From assembly GCA_001986395.2 (NCBI GenBank), contig MQVO02000008.1, positions 1,240,001-1,304,000 on the forward strand: DNA of 64,000 nt, in the 5' to 3' direction. Positions 10,785 to 22,057 of this stretch are shown piece by piece. The translations under genes and the position numbers were made by a program. This stretch comes from Irpex lacteus (taxonomy: Eukaryota; Basidiomycota; Agaricomycetes; Polyporales; Irpicaceae). Under the pieces are notes generated by a model. That model was not told the origin of the DNA and did not search any database. It saw only the letters and a program-made list of their open reading frames with translations. The number at the start of each line of letters is the position of its first letter. Position 1 is the stretch's first letter.

Positions 10785-11148
10785 TCAAGAGGGTGACGAA
10801 AGTTGAGATGATCGGATACAGACTGAGTTAATAAAACCTTCCACTATCTCTGCCACCTGCTTTGCGATTCGGCTGCGGCTCTGTATACCGGTCTTGCGCC
10901 TTGCGTTCACCTGCTTCTTGAACATGGGATAACCCGGCCACTAGGTGCATAGAGATGAACACTTCCATAAGGAGTGATAGGAAGATATCCTTCCTACCTC
11001 GATCGCATAAGTCACCTTGTCTCCTACCGCCTCCATAACCTCGATGTCCGGGTTAGCAAGGTTCGTGAAGTTATCCTGCAGCGCGTCGAATAAGCGAATG
11101 CTGCGCAAATCTCCGACTTGGAATTCGATTGCGGGTAGGCGCGTATAC
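10785..11148 (-). pseudogene. Gene fragment, unknown family
   Basis: A minus-strand exon (11148-10998) between a CAG acceptor and a GTAGG donor reads AIEFQVGDLRSIRLFDALQD and NPDIEVMEAVGDKVTYAIE. A following segment reads WPGYPMFKKQ and continues to a stop at 10785. The composition is convincingly coding. No start codon or 5' exon could be placed, and it ends 8 bp from the convergent remnant at 9777-10777. Function unknown. Confidence 0.35.
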
Positions 11149-12581
11149 CTGTTCGAGCGATAGTTTGTCTGGTACAGCAGTTGACAAGGGGTTCTCAAAC
11201 AGTCAGTGAATGAATATCTCAGGAGAGTCATAGTCCTCGTACTTGATGGCCGACTACAGCTCTCTCGAGCCGGACCACATGATGCGTTTGGTAAGGGTTC
11301 TGTGACTGTGCCGGTGGCGACTGTGCTACACACTCAGAAGAGAAATGATGCGTATATACAAGCGGTGGAGTTTGCAGAGAGGTTGGGAATTGATAGGGAG
11401 CGCCGTTTAGTTGTTCATTCCAAGAGCCGTACATGGTTCTCGATGCTGGTGCTGTTCGCTACGTGGAGGAGGTATGGTGTGTAGATGGGTTGGCCTAACT
11501 TCAAGTTATATACATTTCGCACAAACGGCATTGGCCGCGCGCACATCCTCCTGGTTTGTGGGATAATGGCACGCCGTGTCGCACCCGATTCCCAAACAAG
11601 CCGAATTTATGCGATAAATGTTCACCTTATGGTAAAATCTTAAAGTCTCCGGGCGCACTGCAGTACTGCTGCCAGACTTCTTCCAAGTGATGGCACTACG
11701 TTATGTGTCTTATGGGCGTTTATTGGCCGTGTCCGAAGGATCTCAGTACTCGTGCCAGGATCTAGTGCCAGGATCATAGTATGCGATAATGTTCACCTTA
11801 TGGTAAGATCTTAAAGCCTCCGGGCGCACTGCTGCCAGACTTCTTCCAAGTGATGGCACTACGTTATGTGTCTTATGGGCGTTTATTGGCCGTGTCCGAA
11901 GGATCTCAGTACTCGTGCCAGGATCTAGTGCCAGGATCATACGTCGGTCAGTGTTTGCGAGGTAAGTATGTGTATGTACGATTGCTCAAAGCAGACACTT
12001 CCGCATGCACATCACGACCATGGTGCAAGCGCTCGGCGTCAGTCTCTCCGAGACAGAGTATGTAGACAGATTCATCCTTCGCAAGCTCATGCCGTACCTT
12101 GTCCTAGAGGGATAAACCCTTAAAGTCTCCAAGTGCAGTGATAGCACATCACGGAGCTTCGAGTCCCATGATATATTGGCCGTATCCGGATCGCAAAGGT
12201 GGAAACACGAGTAAGAGGGCGTGGCAGACAGGTTTGTAGGGTAGGGGATGGAATATGTGCACCTCAGCCTCGATCACCCAATATACTTATCGGGTTATGG
12301 GAAGCTGGGAGGTAAAGTTGTGACCTCATATCTGGACACCAAGGAAACTATTGATTATGAGGATATTTGCAAGATTTTCAGCCTTTGTGCCGTATGAGAC
12401 TGGAGCTGTGCTGTAAGCAAAGTATACATTTCATATAACTTGCATCGAGGCTGGGCATCGATGTTGTATGCAAAGGCGAGATTCTCCCTGTTCGTCGTAC
12501 GCCAGCAAAGTACTCGTGATATGCCTAATCACGACGGGAGAGTGTAGGTGTACAAAAGTTCAAGAAAGTCAACCGGGGTGT
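11149..12581. other. Gene-poor stretch carrying a tandem duplication
   Basis: No gene recognised. An open frame at 11206-11484 has no known resemblance. The stretch contains the duplication at 11609-11941 and a decayed further copy near 12106-12205. Confidence 0.4.
11609..11941. repeat. Recent tandem duplication, unit about 172 bp
   Basis: Unit 1 is 11609-11780 and unit 2 is 11781-11941. They are almost identical, apart from a short indel near CAGTACTGCTGCC and a few substitutions. Each unit contains GTGCCAGGATC twice. A third, strongly decayed copy (GATAAACCCTTAAAGTCTCC ... TTGGCCGTATCCGGATC) lies near 12106-12205. Confidence 0.9.
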
Positions 12582-13890
12582 TTAGTAACCACGCTCTCTA
12601 TCGACGAGGTTCAGTAGAGGCTTCTCCTGTTTGTAGCACTGAATATTCGCAATCAAGATATCCACCACATGGTCATAATAGTCCTTCGCAAATCCAGATA
12701 GATGGGGCGTGAGGATGACGTTCTTCCGTCCGTATAGCGTGTGTCCGTTAGGGAGAGGTTCGGGATCAGTCACGTCAAGCGAGGCGCCAGCTATGCGTCC
12801 TTCATCTAGAGCCGCAACGAGCGCGTCTGTATCGATAGCGGTACCTCTACCGACGTTGACGATGACTACGTCAGGCTTGAGATACGATATGGTTTTAGCG
12901 TTGAGGATTCGATACGTAGCTGGGGTAGACGGGAGAGACATAAGAATGACGTCGGACTGGGAGAGGAAGTTGGCCAAAGATGACGGATTGGTTGTTGAGT
13001 ACCATGCGGATGGAATACTGGGAGGATGGCGGGATATCAGGATATCAGGATATCACAGAAGACTGTTCGATAGCTGTACTGACCTGCCGTCAGGATCACC
13101 GAACCCTGGAATAATATATCCGTCCTGCGGCTTCTTCTCGCCCGAAGAGGTCGCAACAATGACATTGGCACCAAACGCCTTCGCCAGCCGAGCACTCTCC
13201 CGGCCAATCTATGAGATTGACGTCAAATTAGACGACCAGGTGACTTGGCGTGGAACTCGGGAAACAATTTGAATACACCTACGTGTCCGTATCCGAGGAA
13301 CCCAACCGTTTGTGTTGATAACTCGCGATGTCCAAAGTTTTCGCCCAAAAGTTCAATACGCCCACCCCAGCGCTTCTCGACCTGCAGCGAGAATCAGATG
13401 AGAGTGACTGCGATCGCACGTCGAGGAACACTGACATAAGAGGTCACAACCTGTTCCTGCAAATGATGGAATAGCATCAAAACAGTCGCTATAAAATGCT
13501 ACACTCATTTTTGTTACTTTTCGAGTACAGTTACGCACAACAAATGACACTTGCCTGCGGAATCGCCGTAGTATGTACTCCACACGCAGATAAAATAGGA
13601 ATCCGCTTCGACTTCGGATCCTTCACAAGCGGACTGGCCAAGATCACCTCACTGCCCGCACTCGTGAGCTGTATAAACTTTGTCCTGGGGATATGGCTTG
13701 CACTGGGGATCTTGTTCACCGGATAGCCATGAATCACATCCGCCTCAGCGTATAGCTCGTCAGAGACAGGTGTGTCGTTGCTCTCGATATGTGTGATTTT
13801 GGAGAAATGTGCTGAAAGCCGCTCGCGAGATTTTGCACTCAGCGGCACGCCGATGACCAGGAGGTTTGTCAGCTGACGGTCTGAAGACAT
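12582..13890 (-). CDS. D-isomer-specific 2-hydroxyacid dehydrogenase
   Basis: Five exons (13890-13555, 13456-13430, 13381-13283, 13208-13084, 13017-12582) give 340 residues. It should reduce 2-ketoacids or glyoxylate to D-2-hydroxyacids with NAD(P)H. The nucleotide site is GYGHIGRESARLAKAFG. Catalytic Arg lies in NVGRGTAIDTDAL, Glu in DVTDPEPLP and His in LTPHLSGF, so the active site looks complete. Intron 1 starts GCAAGT after CAG, a consensus GC-AG intron. The donor of exon 2 (GTTCCT) is weak, so the exact residues around the 27-nt exon 2 are uncertain. Intron 4 contains a GATATCAG repeat. Confidence 0.88.
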
Positions 13891-13963
13891 ATAATACTAC
13901 GTAGTAGTGATATTAAGTAGGTCAGTATATGACGAGAACTGACACGACTGACCGTGAGGGTAT

Positions 13964-14302
13964 TTAGTGGTGTTGATGGGAGAAAGGACTGAGTAACTCG
14001 GTGTGCGATGCGCAGGTTATATAGGCAGCATGTTCGGCATCGTTATCAGAGATAATCAAAGGCACTATCGGAGGTAAAATTAGTTTCAATATAAAATAGA
14101 AGCGTACCGATGTCCGTCCGGCGAAGTGAAGAAGTATGTCGTCACGTAGTGATTGAGGGAGAAGGGAAACGCGATGCGCTGAGAATAACACGAGGTATTT
14201 CAAGAAGCGGACAAGCTCGAGCGTGTATTCATTGGATTGTAAGCGATGAAGACCCACGTTCCTTGCGGTGAGCGCGACATGATCCTGTGTGCGATGCTCC
14301 AT
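13964..14302 (-). CDS. Small hypothetical protein
   Basis: Open frame of up to 112 residues starting MEHRTQDHVALTARN. The first part, to about residue 65 (EYTLELVRFLKYLVLFSAHR, LLPQSLRDDILLHFAGRTS), looks coding and ends at a GTACGC donor, so the true gene may be spliced. It sits between the EAF3 stop and the dehydrogenase start, on the same strand as both. No family recognised. Confidence 0.3.
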   Translation of the reverse strand: MEHRTQDHVALTARNVGLHRLQSNEYTLELVRFLKYLVLFSAHRVSLLPQSLRDDILLHFAGRTSVRFYFILKLILPPIVPLIISDNDAEHAAYITCASHTELLSPFSHQHH

Positions 14303-14388
14303 AGCTACCAGGAAAGCCTCGTTGCCTCACAATATACGGGAATATAATAACGGTCAGCTGCAATATACAGGGTATGTAGTAGGATAAG

Positions 14389-15768
14389 TTACGATCGTGA
14401 TATGTTCTGGTACTGCACAGACGCAGAGTCATATTCTTTCACAAAAAGCCGATTCTTCTCTTGTAGCATCCACCTATGTAAGCACGGCGTCAGTGAAGGA
14501 GAAAAATATAGCTGCTTCTATACGGCACTCACAACATAAGCTCGTTTACGTAATCTCGCACTATACCCACACTCTCCGGATCCATTGTGGAGGTTGCCAC
14601 CATCGCCGGCATACTCACTATGACACAAAGGAGGGTCAATAGGCCGTATTGATAACTATAAGCCAGTTCAGAACGTACCAAGCATTCGCAACAGGTGTTC
14701 TGCGCCGTACACAGCACTCATATCTTTCTCCTGTCCAACGACGACGGTCTGCCCAGTCACGTATTGTCTTCGTATCTCTGCAAATTGTGGTCTCTCAAAG
14801 CGATAGAGGAGGTTTGCACCGAGCGCTCGATCGAAATAGGTTTGCAGTCCTGCGATGACTGTTGGTAGCACTATTTTCGGGTCACGAAGTCTATAAATAA
14901 TCACGACCGTCGCATTGTTGAGCTATAAGATGACGAAGCGAGTAGCCCACATACGTTGTATTAGGGTCGTTCAGTACATGTTGCTCGAATTCTTTCAATA
15001 TCTCCACCACATTGGGTGATCGAGGCAGTGGCACGAGCTGTAGTGACAGATTTTTAAATATGGGATGGCGCCCAGAAATAGTTTGAGTGGCCGCACCTGA
15101 TTGTTCTTCGTGACTGCCTCCCAGTCATCTACAAGTAAAACTTTCAAAGTCTCAGGTACGTTGAGCTTCATTTCTGGTTTCTTCGAAGAGTCGTCCTGGC
15201 GGATCACTTAAGCACACGCCGTGAGCGTGCAAGCAATGTGATACACTCACCTCGTCCCGCCCTCGTTTAACCCCACGACCATCTTTCCTGCCCGTCAAGC
15301 CTCGCCCTATATCCTTCTTTCTGAACCAATACACGGGTAAGCCTCTAAAGCTTGAGAGTGGCCTGAATAACACTAACCCAGCGCCTTTAGCATGCGATCC
15401 CGAAGCAGAGGCAGATGATGATAGTGCTGCATTGGCAGCGGCATTTGCTTGCTGGAGCGTCTTCTGCAGGTTGAGATTCGATTCCGTGAACTTCAGTAGC
15501 CGAGTTGGATGAACCCATTCATCCCATCTATAGCGCAACTCAGCTGTATCCTAAGAGCAAATGAAGAGCGCGTAGCTTACGTTTGCTTCCACCCCTTATA
15601 ATGAACGAAGAAATGAGGCCCCAACTCACCATTCTTCGTATTCGACTCATCCCAGTGCTCCGACTTCAATATCTTAGCCTCATACACAAGAGGTCCATGA
15701 TAGCAGAGTACACGTTCGTTAATGGAAAACGACGCTGGGGGCGTACTCGCCGTAAGGTTAGTGGCCAT
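14389..15768 (-). CDS. EAF3: MRG-family chromodomain protein Eaf3
   Basis: Shared subunit of the NuA4 acetyltransferase and Rpd3S deacetylase, which binds H3K36-methylated nucleosomes. Eight exons (15768-15581, 15527-15378, 15320-15251, 15195-15097, 15037-14955, 14890-14679, 14617-14533, 14473-14389) give 323 residues. Residues 15-80 are the chromo barrel (INERVLCYHGPLVYEAK, FVHYKGWKQTWDEWV). A Ser/Ala-rich and basic linker follows (GRKDGRGVKRGRDE), then the MRG domain from about 140 (MKLNVPETLKVLLVDDWE, QTYFDRALGANLLYRFER, YGAEHLLRMLVSMPAM, MDPESVGIVRDYVNEL). It ends YQNISRS. The 57-nt intron between exons 2 and 3 is in frame, so retention is possible. Confidence 0.95.
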
Positions 15769-16255
15769 CGTGTTGCGCTAGCGGGGTTAGCTTCTCGGAA
15801 GAGACTTTTGCGGTCCCACTTGAGGCAAAGATCTCTGTAGTAAAGAAGTGCAAAGTATTTTACAACAATGGACCTCTTGCTAGTCTCGACTTCGCTCGCC
15901 TGCAATTAGATGTCAGATGGTGCGAAGCCTCCCAGCTCGCTGCACTTACTTACCTCGAGCAAATATTCCCGTCTGAAATCTGCAGCACCCTGAACACACC
16001 ACGCGATAGTCGAAAGTAGACGATTAGTTAGGAGAATAGCTGAAACTTGTCGAAAACGCGCTCTGTGTTGACGAGCTTGTGGAAGTTTCAGTAAGAGACT
16101 GTGTGTCGACTAGTTCAAAGGCGCACGCATATGGGCGCTAACGTGCCACGTGGCTTGTTCAGGTGGCGTCACTGGCCTTCATCATTTGGCCTCAATTTGA
16201 ACTTTAAAGCCCCTATTCCAGGTTCGTTTAAACTTCATCGTCCTTCAGTGCCACT
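15769..16255. promoter_or_regulatory. Divergent intergenic region, EAF3 / F-box gene
   Basis: 487 bp between divergent start codons, with no gene recognised. It presumably holds both promoters. Confidence 0.4.
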
Positions 16256-18820
16256 ATGGGTGAAGGGGACCTTATGTAAACGAATCATTTATATCCTCTG
16301 ACTGTCGCCAAATCTGACTTCTTGTGTTCGACTTGTAGCGTGCAGAAACCATCCGCGAGCGCATACTCAAGGCCGTTGTTGGAGGCGAGATACAAGGTCT
16401 CTGACGCGGACGATGCGCCGAAAGTGGCTACTACACGTAGAGGTACCAGGAAGGCTGGAAAACTTGCCCAACTTATGGACATGCCGATGGACATCTTTCT
16501 TGAGGTACAGTAGTCCGAGTCTCTCACCTCAAGTCCAAATTTCGCGACCATTGAACAAGCTCTCACAATTTAGGTTATGGCCCTGCTGTGCCCACCAGAT
16601 CTGTTGAACATATCGCGTGTGTCGCGACACTTCCGTAAGATTCTCCTGCATAGGTCAGCCAAGGGAATGTGGGTTGCGGCCAGGAAGAACGCCAGAGATC
16701 CACCGACACCCCCAGATGCGCTCAGCGAACCAAAGTATGCCAGTCTGCTATTTGAGCACACATGCCAAGTGAGTGTCTGCTTGAATGGGTTCATGAGAGA
16801 TAATAAAATTGTATACCAATAACTCGTAAAGGCATGCGGAACCTCCCGTGCAGGCAAGGTCAGCTTTGCTATGTCCTTGAGGCTATGCTCTGCGTGCTGG
16901 AAAGATAAGTGAGTATATCTCTCCATATCACTTACCTTTTAACTCAAAATACCGCGCAGTGTCATGACACGCCTCACAATTCTTCGAAGCCACAAGTCCG
17001 CGAAGCCCAAAGCGGACGTCCTATTTTCTCTTCTTCCATCACAGGGTAAGGTCGGTTGGTTACTACAGCTACTCGCAACTGACTCACCGAATTTATAGAA
17101 GCGGGTCCCTCGCGACGTTATGCGACATACTATTTTGCTGCAGAATTCCAAGCAGTATTTGAGCGTTACCAGTCCCTATCAGGTACGAAACAAGACGAGT
17201 TCGTCGAAGAACGGCGTGCATTTGTGAAGGCGATGGAGCAGGTACGACGGTCCTTGTACGGTCACAATTGTCAACAGTGCTTACTGTTTTGTTGCTCTCG
17301 ATAGCATGCATCAGCTGTCGCGGCATGGCAAACTCAGGTAAAACAGGACCAAAACGAAGAGGATCGGGAGGCTGCAATTAGCCGTGCGAAGAGGTGCAAT
17401 GAGGTTTTCTACTCTCCATCTTGTGGAGACATAATGACCCATATGCTGCAGCGTCCTTGCGAAGCTCGTTGAAATGGGTTATAGCGAAGATCAGTTCCCT
17501 TCGCGCTGGACGTGGCGCTCTCTCATCTCCCAGCCGCGTGAACTGACGCCGCGTAGTATGTCTCATGTTCATACCTATTACTTCCATTTGACTCATCGCA
17601 CCCCATGAAGTCTGGAAACAGATTCTTCCCAAGCTCGAAGCCTGCATCAAGGAAGAAGCGCAAAGAAAAGAGAATGTGGCACGTGAGCAACGAATGCAGC
17701 AGCGGCAGAAGGAGCTACGTGCCATCTATGAAAAATACCTCGCCGAGCTTCCACTCACGTATCCAGAGCCATTGCCGACGTGCTACGAACTCCTCAATTT
17801 TGACGAGGTAAAGCATATGTTACAACGTAACGATGGGACTATACCGGTATTGCCAGAAGACTTCGCCTCTATCGCGCCCGCCTTGCTCAACGGGCATGCA
17901 CATAGAATGTCTCTATCCTTGACGGAATCTCTGCGTCGCGCGCTTCATTCAGACGCATCCGAATCCGAGGCTGAGACAGCAGCCAACACGACCTTGAACC
18001 TGGATTCCGTCTTCGCCATCTTCACGTGCGGATATTGCTTTTCAGGCTACGATCAATATAAAGTTTATAGCTTCAGCGAACTCAAACGGCACGTTAAAGA
18101 CCGTCACATGATGGAGAAATTTAGCAGCTCTGCGCCATGCATCATCTCAGTATCTCGCATAGACACAATCCGCAAAATACTCGCAGCAATCGACGTATCG
18201 GAAGATACACGGTACGAGGACGTATCGAAGAGAGTAGTTTGCTTGTGCGGCAAGCCAAGCTTCCAACAGCCTGCCGAATTCTCTGCCTTGGTATGTTCCT
18301 GCCCCTTAGGGATACTTGTTTTGACATTCAGTATCTTCAGGTCCATCACTTTGAATTGGAATGTGCCTTCAAGTCAGAGGTACTACGTAGCAGGTTCTTT
18401 GTGAGGTAAAACCATTCTGACCTTCGTCTTCATGATAATGTGAATATTGACTTTTGTCAGATCCAGAGCCCATGACCCTGACACTGTAGCGCCTCCGATC
18501 CTTTTTGAGGGCCATGACTTGAAGGAACGTGAACATACAACTCTCCCCAAGCTCCTAGGCGATCAAGAGACGTTCACTCCAGCCGAAATAACAGTCCCAG
18601 AAGGTTTAAACATTCCCCCAAGCGCTTGGTGCAAGAGATGCGGTAAATATAGTCACAGCAGGTTCACTGATGTCAAAGAGTTCGCATGGCACGTCAGAGC
18701 AAAGTGAGTTTCTTGTTCCTCATGGCCCATCGATGCTACCCTCTAATATACTCGTGATTACTATCGTCGTATTGCAGACATCATGCAGAGCCCACTGGAG
18801 ACGATCTAATACATTTATAG
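16256..18820 (+). CDS. F-box protein with C2H2-like zinc fingers
   Basis: Twelve exons (16256-16275, 16339-16504, 16574-16768, 16832-16908, 16960-17045, 17099-17241, 17305-17393, 17452-17555, 17611-18290, 18341-18405, 18461-18703, 18778-18820) keep one frame for 636 residues. The F-box is at about residues 55-100 (LMDMPMDIFLEVMALLCPPD, LNISRVSRHFRKILL), so it is a likely SCF ubiquitin-ligase adaptor. A charged coiled-coil follows (KEEAQRKENVAREQRMQQRQ). Two Cys/His fingers close the protein: FTCGYCFSGYDQY...LKRHVKDRH and WCKRCGKYSHSR...FAWHVRAKHH. This is a common agaricomycete arrangement, with F-box targets usually unknown. The short first exon is the least certain part. Confidence 0.85.
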
Positions 18821-19410
18821 TGACCTGCCTTTCAACTCTCTCAGGTAAGGAGGCTCAAACTGGTCAATCATCTTTGCTCCTTCGCCTCACATATATCTTT
18901 CCCATAGATACTACCATCGCTTACCTACTCTATTGTGGCCAGACTACCACTATCATATCGTTGTCAGCCGTCTAATAGTGCAGTAATATACAGCTAATAT
19001 TCACCGCGGTCGTGTCGAGTAGAGGCCACTCAGCAAGACCACCGATGTATGCTGCGGCAATTATGACACGTGCAAGATCAAATGTTAGGAACAGTACCAA
19101 GGGCATCCTACTTAAGTATCTTCATTTCATCAGGTTTCAACTTATATCTGCCGACCTTGAGGTTCACGTAGATCACGCAAATGACATCCATTGACTATCG
19201 TGACATGTACATTGTCGCACCGAACGCAGATCTCATGCTAAATGCATGCGAAGAAGCAGCGACTCACGATGTTTCTCTCTCTTGACAGGACGCTGGTCCA
19301 TCTTCCTCGGCACTGTCTGGCGACAAAACCTGGTGACACAAGTCACTCCTACTACTCTTTGAGTGTGTGATAGTCACGGTCGTATCTCGTACATCATTAA
19401 ATCCCATATG
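18821..19410. other. Intergenic region
   Basis: No coding sequence or RNA gene recognised downstream of the F-box gene stop. Confidence 0.4.
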
Positions 19411-19641
19411 TTATGGCACCTTAGACTGAAAGTCCTGCTTCTTCGCGATCAGTGTTGATCCTGCGTCAAGCTTCCAAGACATAGTTTGCCTTTGCATTTG
19501 TAAACACACTCTTACTCTGAGTCCCGCGTAGTTGGATTCGCTGATTGCATGATCTGCAAGCCTCATCATCTTGATCTTGGGCTGGGCAAGAAATCCTGTG
19601 CTGACAAGTGCAGCATATAGCAAGACCCATTTAGCCTCCAT
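19411..19641 (-). CDS. Small hypothetical secreted protein
   Basis: Uninterrupted 76-residue frame beginning MEAKWVLLYAALVSTGFLA, which reads as a signal peptide. The rest has one cysteine and is unlike any family I know. A GTAAGAG donor after NYAGLR and a GACGCAG acceptor could remove an intron, so the 3' part is uncertain. Same strand and size class as the cysteine-rich secreted gene 160 bp upstream. Confidence 0.35.
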   Translation of the reverse strand: MEAKWVLLYAALVSTGFLAQPKIKMMRLADHAISESNYAGLRVRVCLQMQRQTMSWKLDAGSTLIAKKQDFQSKVP

Positions 19642-19801
19642 ATCCGAATCCCTCTATGGCAGTAGAACAGTCAATTCTTGAAACAGAAACAAGTAACATC
19701 AGGGCGGTCACGTATTGGCGTCGCTCTTGTTGCACTGTCTCACCAACTCTCGGATCTCACCACCCACTCGCCACCAGCACTTGTGTTCTCGGAGAAAGTA
19801 T

Positions 19802-20170
19802 TCAGTCGAAACCGGAGCCGCCAAGGTGGCCTAACATTCGAGCAGCGTTTTCTTTAGCTACGATGACCCTTACGATAAATGAGGCAAACGACTTACTGCT
19901 AACAGCGTTCGCCTCAGTAGCGAGATCCTCGTCGACGTCGATGTTGCATTGAGGGCAGCAGTGAGGGCAGCGTTGCGGGTCGCGAGCTTCATGCGCAAAG
20001 ACGTCCAAGTTTTCGCCTAGGACAGGCATACCTTGAACTATGGTAGAAGGACAATCATTAGTATTAGACGGCGCATTCCAACGTTCAACATTCAATGCTA
20101 ATGGATCAGACATACCTAGCGGCACCATACACGTGCCCACGATGAGGAAGAGAGCAATGAACTTGTGCAT
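19802..20170 (-). CDS. Small cysteine-containing secreted protein
   Basis: Three exons (20170-20116, 20037-19897, 19830-19802) give 74 residues. MHKFIALFLIVGTCMVPLVQG is a clear signal peptide, followed by an acidic mature peptide with a CPHCCPQC cluster and the C-terminus HLGGSGFD. It is not a mating pheromone precursor, since there is no CAAX end. The clustered Cys pairs could bind metal or form disulfides. It would fit a candidate effector-like or surface peptide. The TATATA at 20301-20306 (reads TATATA on both strands) lies about 130 bp upstream. Function unknown. Confidence 0.7.
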   Translation of the reverse strand: MHKFIALFLIVGTCMVPLGMSDPLALNVERWNAPSNTNDCPSTIVQGMPVLGENLDVFAHEARDPQRCPHCCPQCNIDVDEDLATEANAVSSKSFASFIVRVIVAKENAARMLGHLGGSGFD

Positions 20171-20995
20171 CGTAAGAAATTGGGAGGGCTCTCTACATCG
20201 AACGTCATCGCATTTGAACTGTATCGGACAATGATCACTGGATGAAAACATACAGTCAGCGTACCTAGTCATAATCATCTAGTAATCCTACGACTCACTT
20301 TATATAGATATGTTCCCAACAAGACAGTCACGTTGCTCGGTCAGTACAGGTGTTATTGTATGCGCATGTGCAGGGAGTCTGTTCCTCTGGCATTCGAAGT
20401 GACCTCACGAGTACTCGAGCTGCATGAGCAGTAGGTCTTGTTAGGAGCTGTAGACTGTTGCCTTTACGCCGTGAAGATGGTTGGACGATCCCAAATTAAA
20501 CCAACAACGGCCCAGAGAAAGTCAGTGGTACAAATGGCTGTCTGACTTGCTTCAGTCGCGATCTGACGGAACGTTGTCGACATGCAACGGATAAAAGCCC
20601 ATCATTGCAAAAACTGTTAACGGTATCTAGAATGTGAGTAGTAAGTACAATCAAATGCTAACTGTATAAGTCAACTCATCAATTAACAACTGCTGAGATC
20701 ATCGCTGCATGAAGCAAGGAAAGCGTGTACTAGAGAGCCCAGTCGGGCAAATACGATCATCGATCGCAAAAAATAAATCTAGCAAACAAGAGATACAGCA
20801 TCGAAGATTTCAAACGTCAAATACAACAAGATTGATGATGGAATAGTGTAAGGCCCGGAGACAGAAAGATGATTGGCGAGTAATAAAAAAAGCAAGTAGA
20901 ACGCACTGGTACTGTATAGTGGAGTAGACTAACGAAAAAGCGGTAGATCCCTGGGGTATCTTCAAAGCGACAGCAATGTGGCCCGATTGTAGATT
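20171..20995. other. Intergenic region
   Basis: No gene recognised between the divergent small secreted gene and the 3' end of the cysteine-pair protein. Composition is AT-richer than the genes around it. Confidence 0.4.
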
Positions 20996-21818
20996 TCATG
21001 TCGTGGTGTGGCCCACACAGCCAAGACATGCTATCGACCCACTACAAAACGTCGCCAATCGATCATCAGGAGACACGCTAGAAATAACACAAGAAAGCAT
21101 TACGGACCTGACAATATCCTCCTTCACACAATGCTTGCAAAACATCGCCTCCCCACCATACGCGCACTGATCCTTCGCCGTCGTATCAGATTCCTCTGCA
21201 CCTCCAGGCCGTATCTCGTGTTTCCGCGGCCACGTCGAGGACGCGATAGCAACGTGCGAATCGGCCGCACTCATCGCACTGTCAGATGAGTCTTTCATAT
21301 TCGTGGTGACCGCGTTCGCGCGTAGAGGCAGCCTCCGCATAGGCATCGCCTTCCGTGGTGGGTACTGAGTCGGTCTCGTCGAAGGCAACAAAGGCGTAAG
21401 ACGCGTCATTGTATGAGGATTCGATTCAGGCGGGGGTATGGGTGCGGGGAGGGATGATGGGCCTTCGCATTTTCGCGAACAAATCACACACGTCGGCTTC
21501 GCGCATCTGCAACATGCAACGAATCAGCAAGCCACGACGCGAACACGTTTAACAGAGAGAAAGCATGCGAACTCACCGTGCGCAAGAGATTACAACGTTC
21601 GTCCCGGCCGATGGGTTCCCTGATCGCGAAATTGCGCGGTGGCAAGACGAGCATGTCGTCGAGATCACGTCTGCGATGGTGTATGTGTTGTCCGTACGCG
21701 AGGGTGTTTCTGGTGTTGAGGGGCCTTCGGTCGTGGATGGGTCGAGTTTTCGACGTTTGATGACTTTTCGGGCGGCGGGCACATGGGTGTCGATGGCAGT
21801 GGGTAGTTGGAGCATCAT
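20996..21818 (-). CDS. Unrecognised nuclear-type protein with CxxC zinc-binding pairs
   Basis: Three exons (21818-21577, 21506-21108, 21041-20996) give 228 residues. Near the N-terminus is a basic patch (ARKVIKRRKLDPST) that could be a nuclear localisation signal. Cysteine pairs follow: TCSSCHR at about 56-59, CARCAKPTCVICSRKC at 80-95, then after a low-complexity Pro/Arg/Ser region CKHCVKED and CLGCVGH at the C-terminus. This spacing suggests two structural zinc sites. I do not recognise the family. It resembles small fungal zinc-ribbon regulators, but no DNA-binding fold is evident. The last intron (66 nt) is in frame. Confidence 0.7.
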
Positions 21819-21986
21819 GGCTGCAGCTGTGGGATGAAGTCGGGTAATTAAAGAAGAAAACAGACCACACTTGAGTAGTGGTTGTGGTTGAACGTTGAAA
21901 GACTACAGCCGACCACAATTAACTCGATTGTGGCCAATTCAAACGAGTGCGGTGGGGAAAAAAATCCTGGACGCCCAGATCAAGAT

Positions 21987-22057
21987 ACACCGAACGGGAA
22001 TCGAACCCGTGCCGCTTGCTTGGAAGGCAAGCATGATAACCACTTCACCATCGGTGT
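21987..22057 (-). tRNA. tRNA-Gly(TCC)
   Basis: 71 nt on the minus strand. The 7-bp acceptor stem is ACACCGA/TCGGTGT, the D arm closes GTGA/TCAT, the anticodon stem is CTTGC/GCAAG around CTTCCAA (anticodon TCC, reads GGA), and the T arm is ACGGG-TTCGATT-CCCGT. No intron. Internal A and B boxes (TGGTGAAGTGG, GGTTCGATTCC) fit RNA polymerase III transcription. Confidence 0.95.
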
